A stretch of 39,214 nt of DNA. It comes from Alphaproteobacteria bacterium (GTDB taxonomy: Bacteria; Pseudomonadota; Alphaproteobacteria; TMED109). The stretch covers positions 1 through 39,214 of the forward strand of contig JAJDYI010000010.1 in assembly GCA_022825235.1 (NCBI GenBank), written 5' to 3'. Below are positions 1 through 8,590 of the stretch, piece after piece. The notes under the pieces were generated by a model. That model did no database searches, was not told the origin of the DNA, and was given only the letters and a program-made list of their open reading frames with translations. The position numbers were made by a program, and so were the translations under genes. Position 1 is the first letter of the stretch. Each line of letters begins with the position of its first letter.

Positions 1-558
1 CCGCTCGGCCCGTTTCTCGGGAAGAGCATGATGACCTCGATTTCGCCCTGGGTGGTCACGACGGAAGCGCTCGTCCCTTTCGCCGCCCCGGCGCGGCCGC
101 GCGAACCCGGAAAAGAGCCGCCCGAACATCTGACGAGCACCAGGAACCAAGTTGGCGGCGGTCTCGACCTCGCCATGTTCGCCGATTGGTCAACCGAGGC
201 CATGCGCGAGAGAAATGCGCCGGCGGAAACCGTCGTTCGGACCAATTTCCGCACCATGTACTGGACGCCGGCGCAGATGCTCTGCCACCACGCGAGCAAC
301 GGATGCGAGCTGCGGTCCGGCGATCTGTTCGGCAGCGGCACGGTCTCCGGCCCGACACCTGAGTCGCGTGCCTGCCTCGCGGAGATCAACGAGAAAGGCG
401 CCCGGACGATCGCGATCGGCGGCGAGACCAGAACCTGGCTCGAGGACGGCGATGAAGTGTCCTTCCGGGCTAAAGCCGAACGCGACGGCTATGCGTCCAT
501 CGGGTTCGGCACCTGCCGGGGGAAGGTGCTTCCCTGTTCCGCGTCGAGGGTCCGATAA
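1..558 (+). CDS. fahA: Fumarylacetoacetase, C-terminal part (cut by window edge)
   Basis: This is the C-terminal 185 residues of fumarylacetoacetase, the cytosolic enzyme that splits fumarylacetoacetate into fumarate and acetoacetate at the end of tyrosine/homogentisate breakdown. The frame is open from base 1, so the ATG at 28 is internal and the N-terminal half lies outside the window. Readable family blocks, in order, are LGPFLGKS, SISPWVVT, NFRTMYWTPAQ, the GDLFGSGTVSGP loop, LEDGDEVSF and GFGTCRGKVLP near the C-terminus. A methyltransferase gene follows after 14 bases on the same strand, so the two are probably co-transcribed. The family assignment is secure; activity cannot be judged because the rest of the active site is missing from view. 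Confidence 0.93.
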   Translation, partial: PLGPFLGKSMMTSISPWVVTTEALVPFAAPARPREPGKEPPEHLTSTRNQVGGGLDLAMFADWSTEAMRERNAPAETVVRTNFRTMYWTPAQMLCHHASNGCELRSGDLFGSGTVSGPTPESRACLAEINEKGARTIAIGGETRTWLEDGDEVSFRAKAERDGYASIGFGTCRGKVLPCSASRVR

Positions 559-572
559 ACGGGAATTCGCCA

Positions 573-1238
573 ATGGCGCTTGTCACCGACATCGTGGACG
601 AAGGGGCCGTCGCGTTCATGCGGGCCTTTTCGTCGCCCCGCGAAAGCGCCGTGGCGGCGAAGCTGCGCGAGGCGACGGCGGAGCATCCCAAACGAAACAT
701 GCAGATCGGCATGGAACAGGGGCGCCTGATGGCCCAGCTGGCAACGATGATCGGCGCCAGGCGATGCCTTGAGGTCGGCGTATTCACCGGTTACAGCGCG
801 CTCTGCGTCGCCGAACGCCTGCCGCCCGACGGCGAGCTCGTGGCATGCGACATATCCGAGGAATACACCGCGATGGGAAAACCGTTCTGGGAGGAAGCCG
901 GGGTCGCGGACCGGATCGAGCTAAGGCTGGGTCCGGCGTCGGACACGCTGGCGGCGCTCATCGACGAAGGACGGAACGGATCCTTCGATTTCGCGTTCAT
1001 CGACGCCGACAAGGGCGGGTACGACGACTATTACGAAAAGTGTCTCCGGCTGACCCGAAACGGCGGACTCGTCGTACTGGACAATGCGTTCCTGAGGGGC
1101 GCCACATACGACCCGCGGGACGAGACCGAGCGGACCGTCACGATGCGCACGCTTCTCACAAGAATTTCCACTGACGAACGGGTCGACGCGTCGATCCTGC
1201 CCGTAGGCGACGGCATCGTCATCGCCTGCAAGCGATGA
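573..1238 (+). CDS. Class I SAM-dependent O-methyltransferase (caffeoyl-CoA OMT family)
   Basis: A 221-residue cytosolic methyltransferase of the caffeoyl-CoA/catechol O-methyltransferase family, close to the usual family length (about 220). The SAM-binding motif I LEVGVFTGYSA is at residues 66-76, the acidic ribose-binding residue is in ACDIS (91-95), and the metal/catalytic region FIDADKGGYDDYY runs from about 142, with a second metal-ligand pair D170-N171 in VVLDNAF. These enzymes transfer a methyl group to a hydroxyl of a catechol-like substrate using a divalent metal. It starts 14 bases after the fumarylacetoacetase stop, which suggests a link to aromatic compound metabolism, but the actual substrate cannot be read from sequence. 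The start has only a weak Shine-Dalgarno (GGGAA). Confidence 0.88.
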   Translation: MALVTDIVDEGAVAFMRAFSSPRESAVAAKLREATAEHPKRNMQIGMEQGRLMAQLATMIGARRCLEVGVFTGYSALCVAERLPPDGELVACDISEEYTAMGKPFWEEAGVADRIELRLGPASDTLAALIDEGRNGSFDFAFIDADKGGYDDYYEKCLRLTRNGGLVVLDNAFLRGATYDPRDETERTVTMRTLLTRISTDERVDASILPVGDGIVIACKR

Positions 1239-1968
1239 ACGGCGAGAACGTCGGGAATATCGGTCGCTTTCCCCGGGAAGTCTTGACCAAAGGTTGCGCT
1301 GGCTGGCAACCAGGGTTGTCTAGGCTTGGATGAGGTGTGGTTGTGAGGGGCCCGATCGCCGGGCTCGCGGCACTACGACAGACCGGTCGCTGCGCTGATA
1401 TTCGAACCGGACCGGCCGAGAGGCCGGGTCGGGCACCCGAGCGCGGGAAAGTTCGAGGAAGCAATCCTTGAATCGGACTCCCGTGGAACCGGAGCGACCG
1501 GCGATCCATCCAGACGCCCGGAAAATCGGAGCATCCTTCGGGCCATTGAGATCCAACGTGAGACCGAACACGGCAACCACCCCGGCCTTGCGACCGGGAC
1601 ACAAGGTGAGGGCGGCAGCGGGTTCAATTCCAGGTCATCTCTTTACGCCAAAACGCGTAAGTCCCGGGCGTTGTCGGCGGCCCGGCTTTCGCATTTTAGG
1701 CGCTGCACCGGTGCGGCCGAGAGCCGCGTCATTCGATCGTGACGCTTCCCGGCAAGCCTCGCGCGCGGTCGAGCGCGCCGATGCGACGGTCCGTCCCCTC
1801 CTGATACCCGAACCCGGAGCCGGACCGATCCGATCGGCGGAGAATCGGATAACGATTTCCTATCGTCCCCATCGGAAAATCCGTCTGGTTGCGGCGGCGA
1901 ACCTCCCCACGTGATTCTCAAGCGCATCCTTTCGGGGAGCGCCCCTGGCATTGCAGAGGAGACGCGCA
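1239..1968. other. 730-base intergenic region, no recognised gene
   Basis: Between the methyltransferase and the Calx-beta protein I see only GC-rich DNA. Open frames on both strands here look like chance frames: arginine/proline-rich, with no signal peptide, motif or good ribosome binding site. A minus-strand frame around 1330-1600 has a slightly protein-like stretch (VAVFGLTLDLNG) that I do not recognise; it may be a decayed gene. No AT-rich ACTACA island precedes the 1969 gene. Confidence 0.5.
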
Positions 1969-4389
1969 ATGGCCGGAGGAAACGCGAGCCGCACCAGGGA
2001 CAAGGCGATCGCGGTCGTTGCCGCGGCGCTCATCCTGTCGCTCCCGTCAATTGCAGCCGCCACTCAATGCAGCCGCCCGGAACGGGTGGACCACCGGGAC
2101 GCCGAGTGCCTGGACGCCTCGTGGAAGAACCGGGGGATATTCAAGAAGAGTACGTTCCGGGTCCAGAACAGATGTGCGGCCTACGGCACGGTGGTCGCCA
2201 AGGTCGACCTCGTGGCGGCGAGCGACGTGACGCTGCGCCTCGACCACGGAAGACGGGGACGCGGCCACGCGTGGCGCCAGATCAGATCGATCTCCTGTTG
2301 CTCCGACATGGGCATCTGCAACCGGTCCGACGCGGTCACCGACGAGGGGTGCCAGGCGCGGATCATGCAGGCGAGCACGGCGCCGCTGAGCTGCAGGTCC
2401 GTAACCGCTTATGCCACCAGTCCCGGCGAGAACTACAATTGCACCATCGAAGCCGAGTGCTACAGAGATTCCAACACCCTCATTTTCGCGACCTGGTCTT
2501 CCACGATTACCGTTCCGTTCGTCGCTCTGGGCGATGTGCACAATTGCGAAGGCCGGCTGCGGCGCGGGCCGTGCGACGACGATCCAGTCGATACGACCAG
2601 AGTGAGGGTGCTCGACGCGACTGCCTATGAGGACCGCCTCATGAACAGCAACACCCTGAACTTCAGGGTGTTCCTGAGCCGGCGGTTGCGGATCCCGGTG
2701 CAAGTCGACTACGCCACCTCGGACGGCACGGCCCATGCGGGGGCGGACTACAGGGCGGCCTCGGGCACGCTGACCTTCAGGCCGGGAGAGACGGCAAAGA
2801 CGATCTCCGTACCGGTGCTCGAGGACAGCCACAACGAGGGCTATGAGAGTATGACGCTCACGCTGTCCAACCCGCACCCGTGGCGGCGGGTGCGACTGCA
2901 TGACGCGACCGCGACGGGGACGATCGGTAACGCCGATCCCATGCCGAGAGCATGGATCGGGCGCTTCGGGCGCACGGTCGCGGACCAGGTGCTGGATGCG
3001 GTGGACGACCGGATGCAGGCGAAGCCGGCGCCCGGCGTCGAGGCGCACGTCGCCGGGCGGCGGATCGGCTCCGGCCCGGCGCTCGCAGCCGGCCTGCAAG
3101 GGGATCCGACGTCCGGCGAGGCCGATGCGTCCGGTCTCGGGCAGCCGATGAGCGGGCGCGAGCTGCTGCCCGGCACGTCGTTCTTTCTGACCGCGGAGAC
3201 CCACGGCGAGGGCTTTATATCTATCTGGGGCCGGGGTGCGGCGACGCGCTTCGCCGGCCGGGGCGCTGCCGGCGCGGAGGCGGGCGGCGATGTAGCGGTC
3301 GACGGCGAGGTGGCGAGCGCCATGCTGGGGGCGGACTGGACCCGTGGGCGCTGGACGACCGGGCTGATGATCTCGCACAGCCGGAGCGGCGGCGGCTACC
3401 GTGGCGCGGGCGACGGCACGGTAAGCGCGTCGCTCACCGGGGTATGGCCCTGGACGCGCTATGCCTTGGACGAACGGCTCTCGGTGTGGGGTGTGGCGGG
3501 CTACGGCGACGGCAGCCTGACGCTGGAGCCGCGCGCGGAGGGCGGCACCCGCGCCGGGGCGATCCGCACCGACCTCGATCTCTGGATGGCGGCTGTCGGG
3601 GTGCGCGGCGTGGCGCTCGACGGCGGCGACGACGGTGTCTCTCTGGTGGTGATGGCCGATGCCATGACCGTGCGCACCGCGTCGGACCCGGCATCCGGGA
3701 CGGGCGGCAACCTGGCGGCCGCCAAGGCCGAGGTCACGCGTCTCAGACTCGGGCTGGAGGGCTCGCGGCCGTTCCCGCTCGCAGGCGGCTCGGTGCTGAC
3801 GCCGAGCGTCGAGATCGGGCTACGCCGCGACGACGGCGACGCGGAGACCGGCTTCGGCGCGGACATCGGCGCCAGACTGGCGTGGCAAGACCTGGAGCGC
3901 GGCCTTGGCGCGGAGCTGCGCGGGCGCGGCCTGCTCGCCCACGAGGCGAAGGGTTTCCGGGAGCTCGGACTTTCGGGCTCCGTCGCCTGGAATCCGGTGA
4001 CGGGCGATCGCGGGCCGCGGTTGAGCTTGACCCAGACGGCGGGCGTCGCGGCACAAGGCGGCGCCGACGCGCTGCCCGGACGCACGACGCCGGCCGGTCC
4101 GGCCGCAAACGACAACAGGGATGGGCTGCGGCGGCAGCGGTTCGAGGTCCGGCTGGGCTACGGCGTTGCGGCCTTGGGCGAGCGCTTCACCGCGACGCCG
4201 GAGATCGCCGTCGGCCTGTCCGATACCGGGCGCGACTACAGCCTCGGTTGGCGGTTGACCCCCGGCGGCGTAGCGCCTGACGGCGCCGCGCTGGAGCTTG
4301 CCTTCGAAGCGCGTCGGTTTGAGAGCGCGTCCCGGCGAAACGCGCCGCCGGAGCACGTCGCCACCCTTCGCCTGACGTCCCGATTCTAG
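1969..4389 (+). CDS. Secreted Cys-rich / Calx-beta / outer-membrane-barrel-like protein
   Basis: An 806-residue exported protein. I chose the ATG at 1969 because GAGGAG lies about ten bases upstream; an in-frame TTG at 1951 is less likely. A Sec signal peptide covers residues 1-31 (hydrophobic core AVVAAALILSL, likely cut near AAA). Residues 34-202 hold twelve cysteines, including a CC pair at 110-111. Residues 208-320 form a Calx-beta domain, recognisable from TSDGTAHAGADY and GTLTFRPGETAKTI. After a linker, residues from about 400 to the end alternate like an outer-membrane beta-barrel and finish in phenylalanine (LRLTSRF), as autotransporter-type barrels do. Inference: the head is displayed or released at the cell surface. 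The cysteine-rich part resembles the small secreted protein at 24093. Alternatives are another barrel class or an adhesin. No partner genes flank it. Confidence 0.75.
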   Translation: MAGGNASRTRDKAIAVVAAALILSLPSIAAATQCSRPERVDHRDAECLDASWKNRGIFKKSTFRVQNRCAAYGTVVAKVDLVAASDVTLRLDHGRRGRGHAWRQIRSISCCSDMGICNRSDAVTDEGCQARIMQASTAPLSCRSVTAYATSPGENYNCTIEAECYRDSNTLIFATWSSTITVPFVALGDVHNCEGRLRRGPCDDDPVDTTRVRVLDATAYEDRLMNSNTLNFRVFLSRRLRIPVQVDYATSDGTAHAGADYRAASGTLTFRPGETAKTISVPVLEDSHNEGYESMTLTLSNPHPWRRVRLHDATATGTIGNADPMPRAWIGRFGRTVADQVLDAVDDRMQAKPAPGVEAHVAGRRIGSGPALAAGLQGDPTSGEADASGLGQPMSGRELLPGTSFFLTAETHGEGFISIWGRGAATRFAGRGAAGAEAGGDVAVDGEVASAMLGADWTRGRWTTGLMISHSRSGGGYRGAGDGTVSASLTGVWPWTRYALDERLSVWGVAGYGDGSLTLEPRAEGGTRAGAIRTDLDLWMAAVGVRGVALDGGDDGVSLVVMADAMTVRTASDPASGTGGNLAAAKAEVTRLRLGLEGSRPFPLAGGSVLTPSVEIGLRRDDGDAETGFGADIGARLAWQDLERGLGAELRGRGLLAHEAKGFRELGLSGSVAWNPVTGDRGPRLSLTQTAGVAAQGGADALPGRTTPAGPAANDNRDGLRRQRFEVRLGYGVAALGERFTATPEIAVGLSDTGRDYSLGWRLTPGGVAPDGAALELAFEARRFESASRRNAPPEHVATLRLTSRF

Positions 4390-5728
4390 GCCGCGCCCGC
4401 CGCCAGCTGCGAACCGGGTTCCGATCGCGGTAGGGACGGCTGTTGCCCGCCGCCCCCCGCACATGCCCGATTAAGCCATGCGACTCCTACCGCTGGTGTG
4501 TGTGCCGCCATGGACCAAGGCATCGGCCCAGCTCGAACGTCGACCCCTACGACGCAGGGCGTCCGGCAAACGAGCGAAAATCCGGGTCTCGATCTCGGAT
4601 GGGGGCGCGAACGCGGTGCCTGTCCGGGGGAATAAAAGCGTGCCTCTTGTGGACCGCAGAGTCGTCAACTCCCTATGCCGCGTCTGTTCCCGCGGGCGCT
4701 GGGACAGATCACTTCCCGGGGCCGCGGGCCGACCTCTTTCCGAGAAGATCGGTCGCCGGAGGCGTGGGGCCGGATCGTCTTCTCTCTCCGTTTAACCTGT
4801 CCGTTACCTGGGGCTGCCTACCGTTAACCGTCCCCAGTCATTTGGCTCCGCTTGGTTTGCGGGTAAGGCGGTTCGAGGCGCATAGGCCGCCATGGCCGAA
4901 CTCCCGATCGGCTCTGTGCGACAGCCGCTCCCGATACGATCCACTTAGCCTCCTCGGTCTTGACCGCTGTAAACACGAGAGCGGATATCTGACAGGGGCT
5001 TAATTTGCCTTCGTCGTTGTGTAATCGACCTTTCCTCGGGATCGGGGGTCTCTGGTCGCCGGTCGACGAATCGCTAAACACGGTTGTTGGCTGCGCTGCC
5101 TGTAATTCTATGTAGACATGTCGGTTAATAATTGTAGTTTCCGGCGTTTTCTTGTGGGAATTAGTTGTAGTTGCATATGCAGTTAAATCACCACAAAAAT
5201 AAAATAACTTACTCTTCAATTTACATTGACACGACTCACCCTGATAGTGCTTAACCGAGGAGAGGATGGATTGTTTGCAGTGAAACAGGGGTGGCGTTTT
5301 GGCTAGCGTTTGGGTTCCAAATCCTTGGATGGAAGTCGGCGGTGTGTGCCGCTGTTTGGGAGCGGATGTGAGCATTGGCACGGTCGCCTTCTGTTTCCCC
5401 TCGCCGCCAGCGAAGCCTGCGAGGACGCCGCGGACAACCCGGGGTTCAGAGAGAAATTGCGCCATCTGGCGCCGGTGAGGAGAGGGGCGCTCCTATCCGG
5501 CGTGTCGTGCGGGTCGCACGATCCGGCGGAGCGGGGTCGAAGGATCGAGTCCTTCGATGCCGAATATCTCCGTGTCGGCCGGATGTGGCTGCTGTGTGGG
5601 AGAGGAACACTTGGAAGTCACCGGTACGATCCTGATCGACATCCACCTCCCGGCACGTCTCCAGGGACTCGCTAGACCGTCTTCCCCGCATCCTTGACCG
5701 CGCGTTCGTCGGCGAGGCGTTCGACATC
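4390..5728. other. Long intergenic region with one AT-rich island, no recognised gene
   Basis: This 1.3-kb stretch holds no gene I can support. Most is GC-rich with chance frames. An AT-rich island sits at about 5095-5245 (listed separately). Just after it a strong ribosome binding site, GAGGAGAGG, precedes an ATG at 5266 that is followed by only four codons and a stop (MDCLQ), like the start of a gene whose body is gone. From about 5300 to 5728 the sequence is GC-rich again; the frame of the GPP34 gene is open for some distance upstream of its ATG but without family similarity. Confidence 0.5.
5095..5245. promoter_or_regulatory. AT-rich island with phased TGTAGT-type words
   Basis: A sharply AT-rich stretch in GC-rich surroundings. 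It carries TGTAGA at 5111, TGTAGT at 5133 and TGTAGT at 5166; the first two are spaced 22 bases and the third follows after 33 bases. The same word and similar spacing recur in six other islands of this window. It lies between the 1969 and 5729 genes. What it controls is unclear; the strong ribosome binding site at about 5257-5265 serves only a five-codon frame. Confidence 0.45.
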
Positions 5729-6673
5729 ATGCTGCGATTTGCCGAAGAGATCGTATTACTCATCCTGGACGACAGCGGGGAGTTCGCCCGCGTGCCCAGA
5801 TGGTCGCTGTATTGCGCGCTGGCGGGCGGAGTGCTGATGGACCTCGCCCTGGAAGGCCGGATCGACACCGACCCGAATCGGCTCTTCGTGGTCGATCCGG
5901 CTCCCGTCGGAGACGACCTCCTCGATCCGGTTCTCGCCCGGATCGCAGAAATGTCGGAGACGTTCGACGCTCGGTATTGGGTCCAGACCACGGCGGAAGG
6001 CGCGGAGCGGATTCGGGTGCGTGCGCTCGAACGCCTTGTCGAGCAGGGCATTCTCAAGCGACGGGACGAACGCTTCCTGTGGGTGCTTCGGTCGCGTCGC
6101 TACCCGACGATCGACGGCAAGGCCGACCGGGAAGTGAAGCTAAGGATCATGTCGGTGCTGTTCAGCGATGAGATTCCCGACCCCCGCGACAGCACCATGG
6201 TCGGCCTCGCGGACACCTGCGGCATCTTCAAGCAACTGCTGTCGAAGCGGGAGCTCGAACGCGCCGCCGGTCGCATCGCGCTGGCGGGCCGGCTGGACCT
6301 GATGCTTCGGGCCGTCTCGTGGGCGGTCCAAGACCGCAAGACGCCGCCCGGCAAACCGGCCGCCATCGCCGTGGGCGCGGATTCCGAACTGCCCCCGCTC
6401 GGCGGTCTTGCGTCCGTGTCCCACGGCGGCAAGGAGTATGTGATCGCCAACGTGGACGGGCGCTACTATGCCGTCGACGGGCGCTGCGAACATGCCGGCG
6501 CGCGGCTGGTCCGGGGGCATCTGGACGACCGCCGGCTGACCTGCCCGGTGCACGGCTGGACCTACGACGTGACGGACGGCTCTATCGTCAGGCCGCCGCT
6601 GGAGCGCCGACGCCTGCGCAGCTACGCGGTGCGCGTGAAGGACGGAACGATAGAGCTGGCGCCGGCCACATGA
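5729..6673 (+). CDS. GPP34 (GOLPH3-like) domain fused to a Rieske [2Fe-2S] domain
   Basis: A 314-residue, two-domain protein. Residues 1-200 match the GPP34/GOLPH3 family: FAEEIVLLILDD at the start, CALAGGVLMDLALEGRID, VDPAPVGDDLLDPVLA, ARYWV, RYPTIDGKADREVK and FSDEIPDPRD. In eukaryotes such domains bind phosphoinositide and act in Golgi sorting; the bacterial role is unknown. Residues about 222-314 are a Rieske domain with both cluster-binding boxes intact: C253-E-H255 and C272-P-V-H275, sixteen residues apart, followed by GWTYDVTDG. No signal peptide or membrane segment is visible, so it should be cytosolic or membrane-associated through GPP34. The ATG at 5729 starts exactly where the GPP34 homology begins. 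A PepSY-type membrane protein lies 111 bases downstream on the same strand. The domain calls are firm; the function of the fusion is unknown to me. Confidence 0.88.
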   Translation: MLRFAEEIVLLILDDSGEFARVPRWSLYCALAGGVLMDLALEGRIDTDPNRLFVVDPAPVGDDLLDPVLARIAEMSETFDARYWVQTTAEGAERIRVRALERLVEQGILKRRDERFLWVLRSRRYPTIDGKADREVKLRIMSVLFSDEIPDPRDSTMVGLADTCGIFKQLLSKRELERAAGRIALAGRLDLMLRAVSWAVQDRKTPPGKPAAIAVGADSELPPLGGLASVSHGGKEYVIANVDGRYYAVDGRCEHAGARLVRGHLDDRRLTCPVHGWTYDVTDGSIVRPPLERRRLRSYAVRVKDGTIELAPAT

Positions 6674-6784
6674 CGCATTGCCGCCGGCAGTCCGTCCGCT
6701 CTTCGGCAGCGGGGCCGGCGCCGGCGGGCCCCCTGCCCGCATTCCCCACCCGCTCGATCGATACACGGGAAGGATGAAAATGCC

Positions 6785-7324
6785 ATGCGCGAACGCTGGA
6801 TTAACATGCACCTCTGGGTCGGCGCGTTCTTCACGCCGATCCTGTTGATCGTCGCGGTCTCGGGGGGGCTTTACCTGGTCGGAATCAAGGGAACGACGGT
6901 CGATAGCGCTGTCTCCCTGCCCGCGGACGCGAAGCTGGATCCCAAATCCGCAAACCTGGAGGCTGACGTCGATGCGCTGCTCCGGAAGGCCGGGATCGAC
7001 CACAGTTTCGAATACATCAAGAAGAGCGGCTCGACACTCACCACGCGACCGACCTCCCGCACCTATTACGTCTTCACCGTCGCAGACGGGAGCGTTAAGG
7101 CGACCCGGGCCGTGCCGGATCTGCAGAAGCGGCTGATCGAGCTGCACAAGGGTCACGGGCCGCTCGCATTCAAATGGCTGCAGCGCATCACCGCCATCGG
7201 CCTGATCTTCGCGATCTTGGCGGGACTCTGGATCGCCCTGTCCGAGCGAGAACTGTGGCGGCACGGCGCCATCGCGACGGGAGCGGGGCTGGCGGTCGCC
7301 GTCGTGCTGGGCTTTTTCCTCTGA
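6785..7324 (+). CDS. PepSY-type membrane protein
   Basis: A 179-residue inner-membrane protein resembling the PepSY-associated membrane family (PiuB-like). The first membrane segment is at residues about 8-33 (HLWVGAFFTPILLIVAVSGG), followed by a periplasmic region of roughly 100 residues with a PepSY-like strand and turn pattern (TYYVFTVADGSVKAT). Then comes LHKGHGPLAFKWLQ and two more membrane segments at about 132-152 and 160-179. Histidines in HLW and LHKGHG sit at membrane borders, as in relatives that bind heme or metals. It follows the GPP34-Rieske gene after 111 bases with GGAAGGA upstream of the ATG. The pairing with an iron-sulfur protein suggests a membrane redox role, but that is inference. 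Confidence 0.72.
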   Translation: MRERWINMHLWVGAFFTPILLIVAVSGGLYLVGIKGTTVDSAVSLPADAKLDPKSANLEADVDALLRKAGIDHSFEYIKKSGSTLTTRPTSRTYYVFTVADGSVKATRAVPDLQKRLIELHKGHGPLAFKWLQRITAIGLIFAILAGLWIALSERELWRHGAIATGAGLAVAVVLGFFL

Positions 7325-7354
7325 GGGGCACCCCCGGCACCGATCGAGACCTTC

Positions 7355-7492
7355 GAACCACGGCGCGTTCGGCCGCCGGTTCGTCCTCCGTCGCGCTCAT
7401 CTCGATCTCGTCGAGCTGCGCTTCCAGCTCCGCGACTTGCGCTCCGAGCGCCAACCGTGGAGCTCGCGTCGGAACTTCTCGATCACGAGCTT
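7355..7492 (-). pseudogene. IS66-family transposase (TnpC) remnant
   Basis: On the minus strand a short coding remnant reads LVIEKFRRELHGWRSERK and, after a frame change, QVAELEAQLDEIEMSATEDE and AAERA. This is the N-terminal coiled-coil signature of IS66 TnpC proteins (KLRRELYG-x-RSER, LELQLEELEA). Only about 45 codons survive, with a frameshift, so it is dead. It lies in the gap between the PepSY gene and the convergent outer-membrane barrel gene. I saw no IS66 ends or duplications around it. Confidence 0.55.
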
Positions 7493-7548
7493 AACCCGAC
7501 CCGTTCGGTGCGCCGTGGAAAGGTGCCGTCCCCTCGCGCCTTGATCGG

Positions 7549-8586
7549 CTAGAAGCTATATCTCGCGGACAGGATCGTTCTCGTGTCCCGAAGGTCCAGC
7601 AGACCTTCGCCGCCGGCATCCGCGCTCGCCCGCCCATGATTGAGCCCGAGATTGGCCGACAAGCCCCGGGCCAAATCGTATTGCGCCCCGAGAGCGAGAG
7701 AAATCTCGCTCTCGCCCGCGATCCGGCCACAATGCGCTTCGAGCGTCCAGCCCAACGCGCCGGCCTTTCCGCGGGTTCCGGCCGAAACGTACAGCCGCCG
7801 GACATCCCTCCCGCGCGATGACAGGCGCTCGTGGCCCAGGCCCAGATCGAAGACCGTGCTGCCATGGATCACCTCTCCCACGCCGGCAACTGCCCTGCTG
7901 TCGAAGCTGCGCCGACCGCCGACGGGTACGTAGACGGCGTTGCTGACGTTCAGGCTCAGCCGGTGATCGATGTGTTGGATCGGACGGCGAAAGGTCGCGC
8001 CTATGTCGAAATTGCCGTCTTCGTCCACCGCCGCGCCGATCACCCAGGGTCCGAAGCGACCGGTGTAGCTGCCGCCCAAATCGGCGAGCCCGCCGAGGGC
8101 ACCGTCGAGCGCGAGGACGGCGTTGCCTGCGCCGCGCCTGCGGCGGGTTCCCTCGCGAACCGCGCCCGAGACGTTCCCGCCCGACACCGTGCCCCATACT
8201 CCGCCGACGGAAAGCGCCGCGTTGTCGGTGTATTGCCGGTGCGGCTCGGAAGTGAACCTCCTGTCCGTCGCGTATTGACCGAAATAGGCCACGCCGACCC
8301 GCCAGCGGTTCCGCAGCTGGGCGAGAGCGCCGAGCTGGAAATTCCCGACGAGCCCCGATTCGACCGCCTCATCGTTTTCCGCGTCGAAAGCAAGCGGCGC
8401 ATCGATCAGACCGGTCAGCGTGAGCGTGAGATCGCCGATTTCGGTCGCGAGCGGCTCCTCCATCGACGACAGGCGCTCGTAGTTGAGTGGAATATCCTGC
8501 GCTGTCGCAAGCGGGGCCGCGGCCATCGCGGCAACAGCGGCGGCGGCAGCGACCCGAAGGCCGCGGCCCGGTCCATACGCCCGCAT
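7549..8586 (-). CDS. Outer-membrane beta-barrel protein, unassigned
   Basis: A 345-residue protein with a clear Sec signal peptide (residues 1-29: GLRVAAAAAVAAMAAAPLATAQ) and no other membrane helix. The rest alternates polar and apolar residues with many Gly/Arg-rich strands (LTLTLTGLID, WRVGVAYFGQYA, FGPWVIGAAVDEDGNF, LSLALGAQYDLA) and ends in YSF, the terminal aromatic expected by the Bam machinery. It is therefore most likely an outer-membrane porin-like barrel, though I recognise no specific family. Its ATG lies only four bases after the stop of the haloperoxidase-like gene, so the two form an operon and translation may be coupled. Its role may be to pass substrate or product of that periplasmic enzyme; this is inference. 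Confidence 0.68.
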   Translation of the reverse strand: MRAYGPGRGLRVAAAAAVAAMAAAPLATAQDIPLNYERLSSMEEPLATEIGDLTLTLTGLIDAPLAFDAENDEAVESGLVGNFQLGALAQLRNRWRVGVAYFGQYATDRRFTSEPHRQYTDNAALSVGGVWGTVSGGNVSGAVREGTRRRRGAGNAVLALDGALGGLADLGGSYTGRFGPWVIGAAVDEDGNFDIGATFRRPIQHIDHRLSLNVSNAVYVPVGGRRSFDSRAVAGVGEVIHGSTVFDLGLGHERLSSRGRDVRRLYVSAGTRGKAGALGWTLEAHCGRIAGESEISLALGAQYDLARGLSANLGLNHGRASADAGGEGLLDLRDTRTILSARYSF

Positions 8587-8590
8587 GCGC

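Noticed and set aside
2047-3378. 443-codon minus-strand frame opposite the Calx-beta gene
   Set aside because: It is a high-GC antisense shadow of a gene with clear domains; its composition is Arg/Pro/His-rich.
4824-5465. 213-codon minus-strand frame covering the 5.1-kb island
   Set aside because: It has no recognisable domain, runs through AT-rich non-coding sequence with changing composition and lacks a good start signal.
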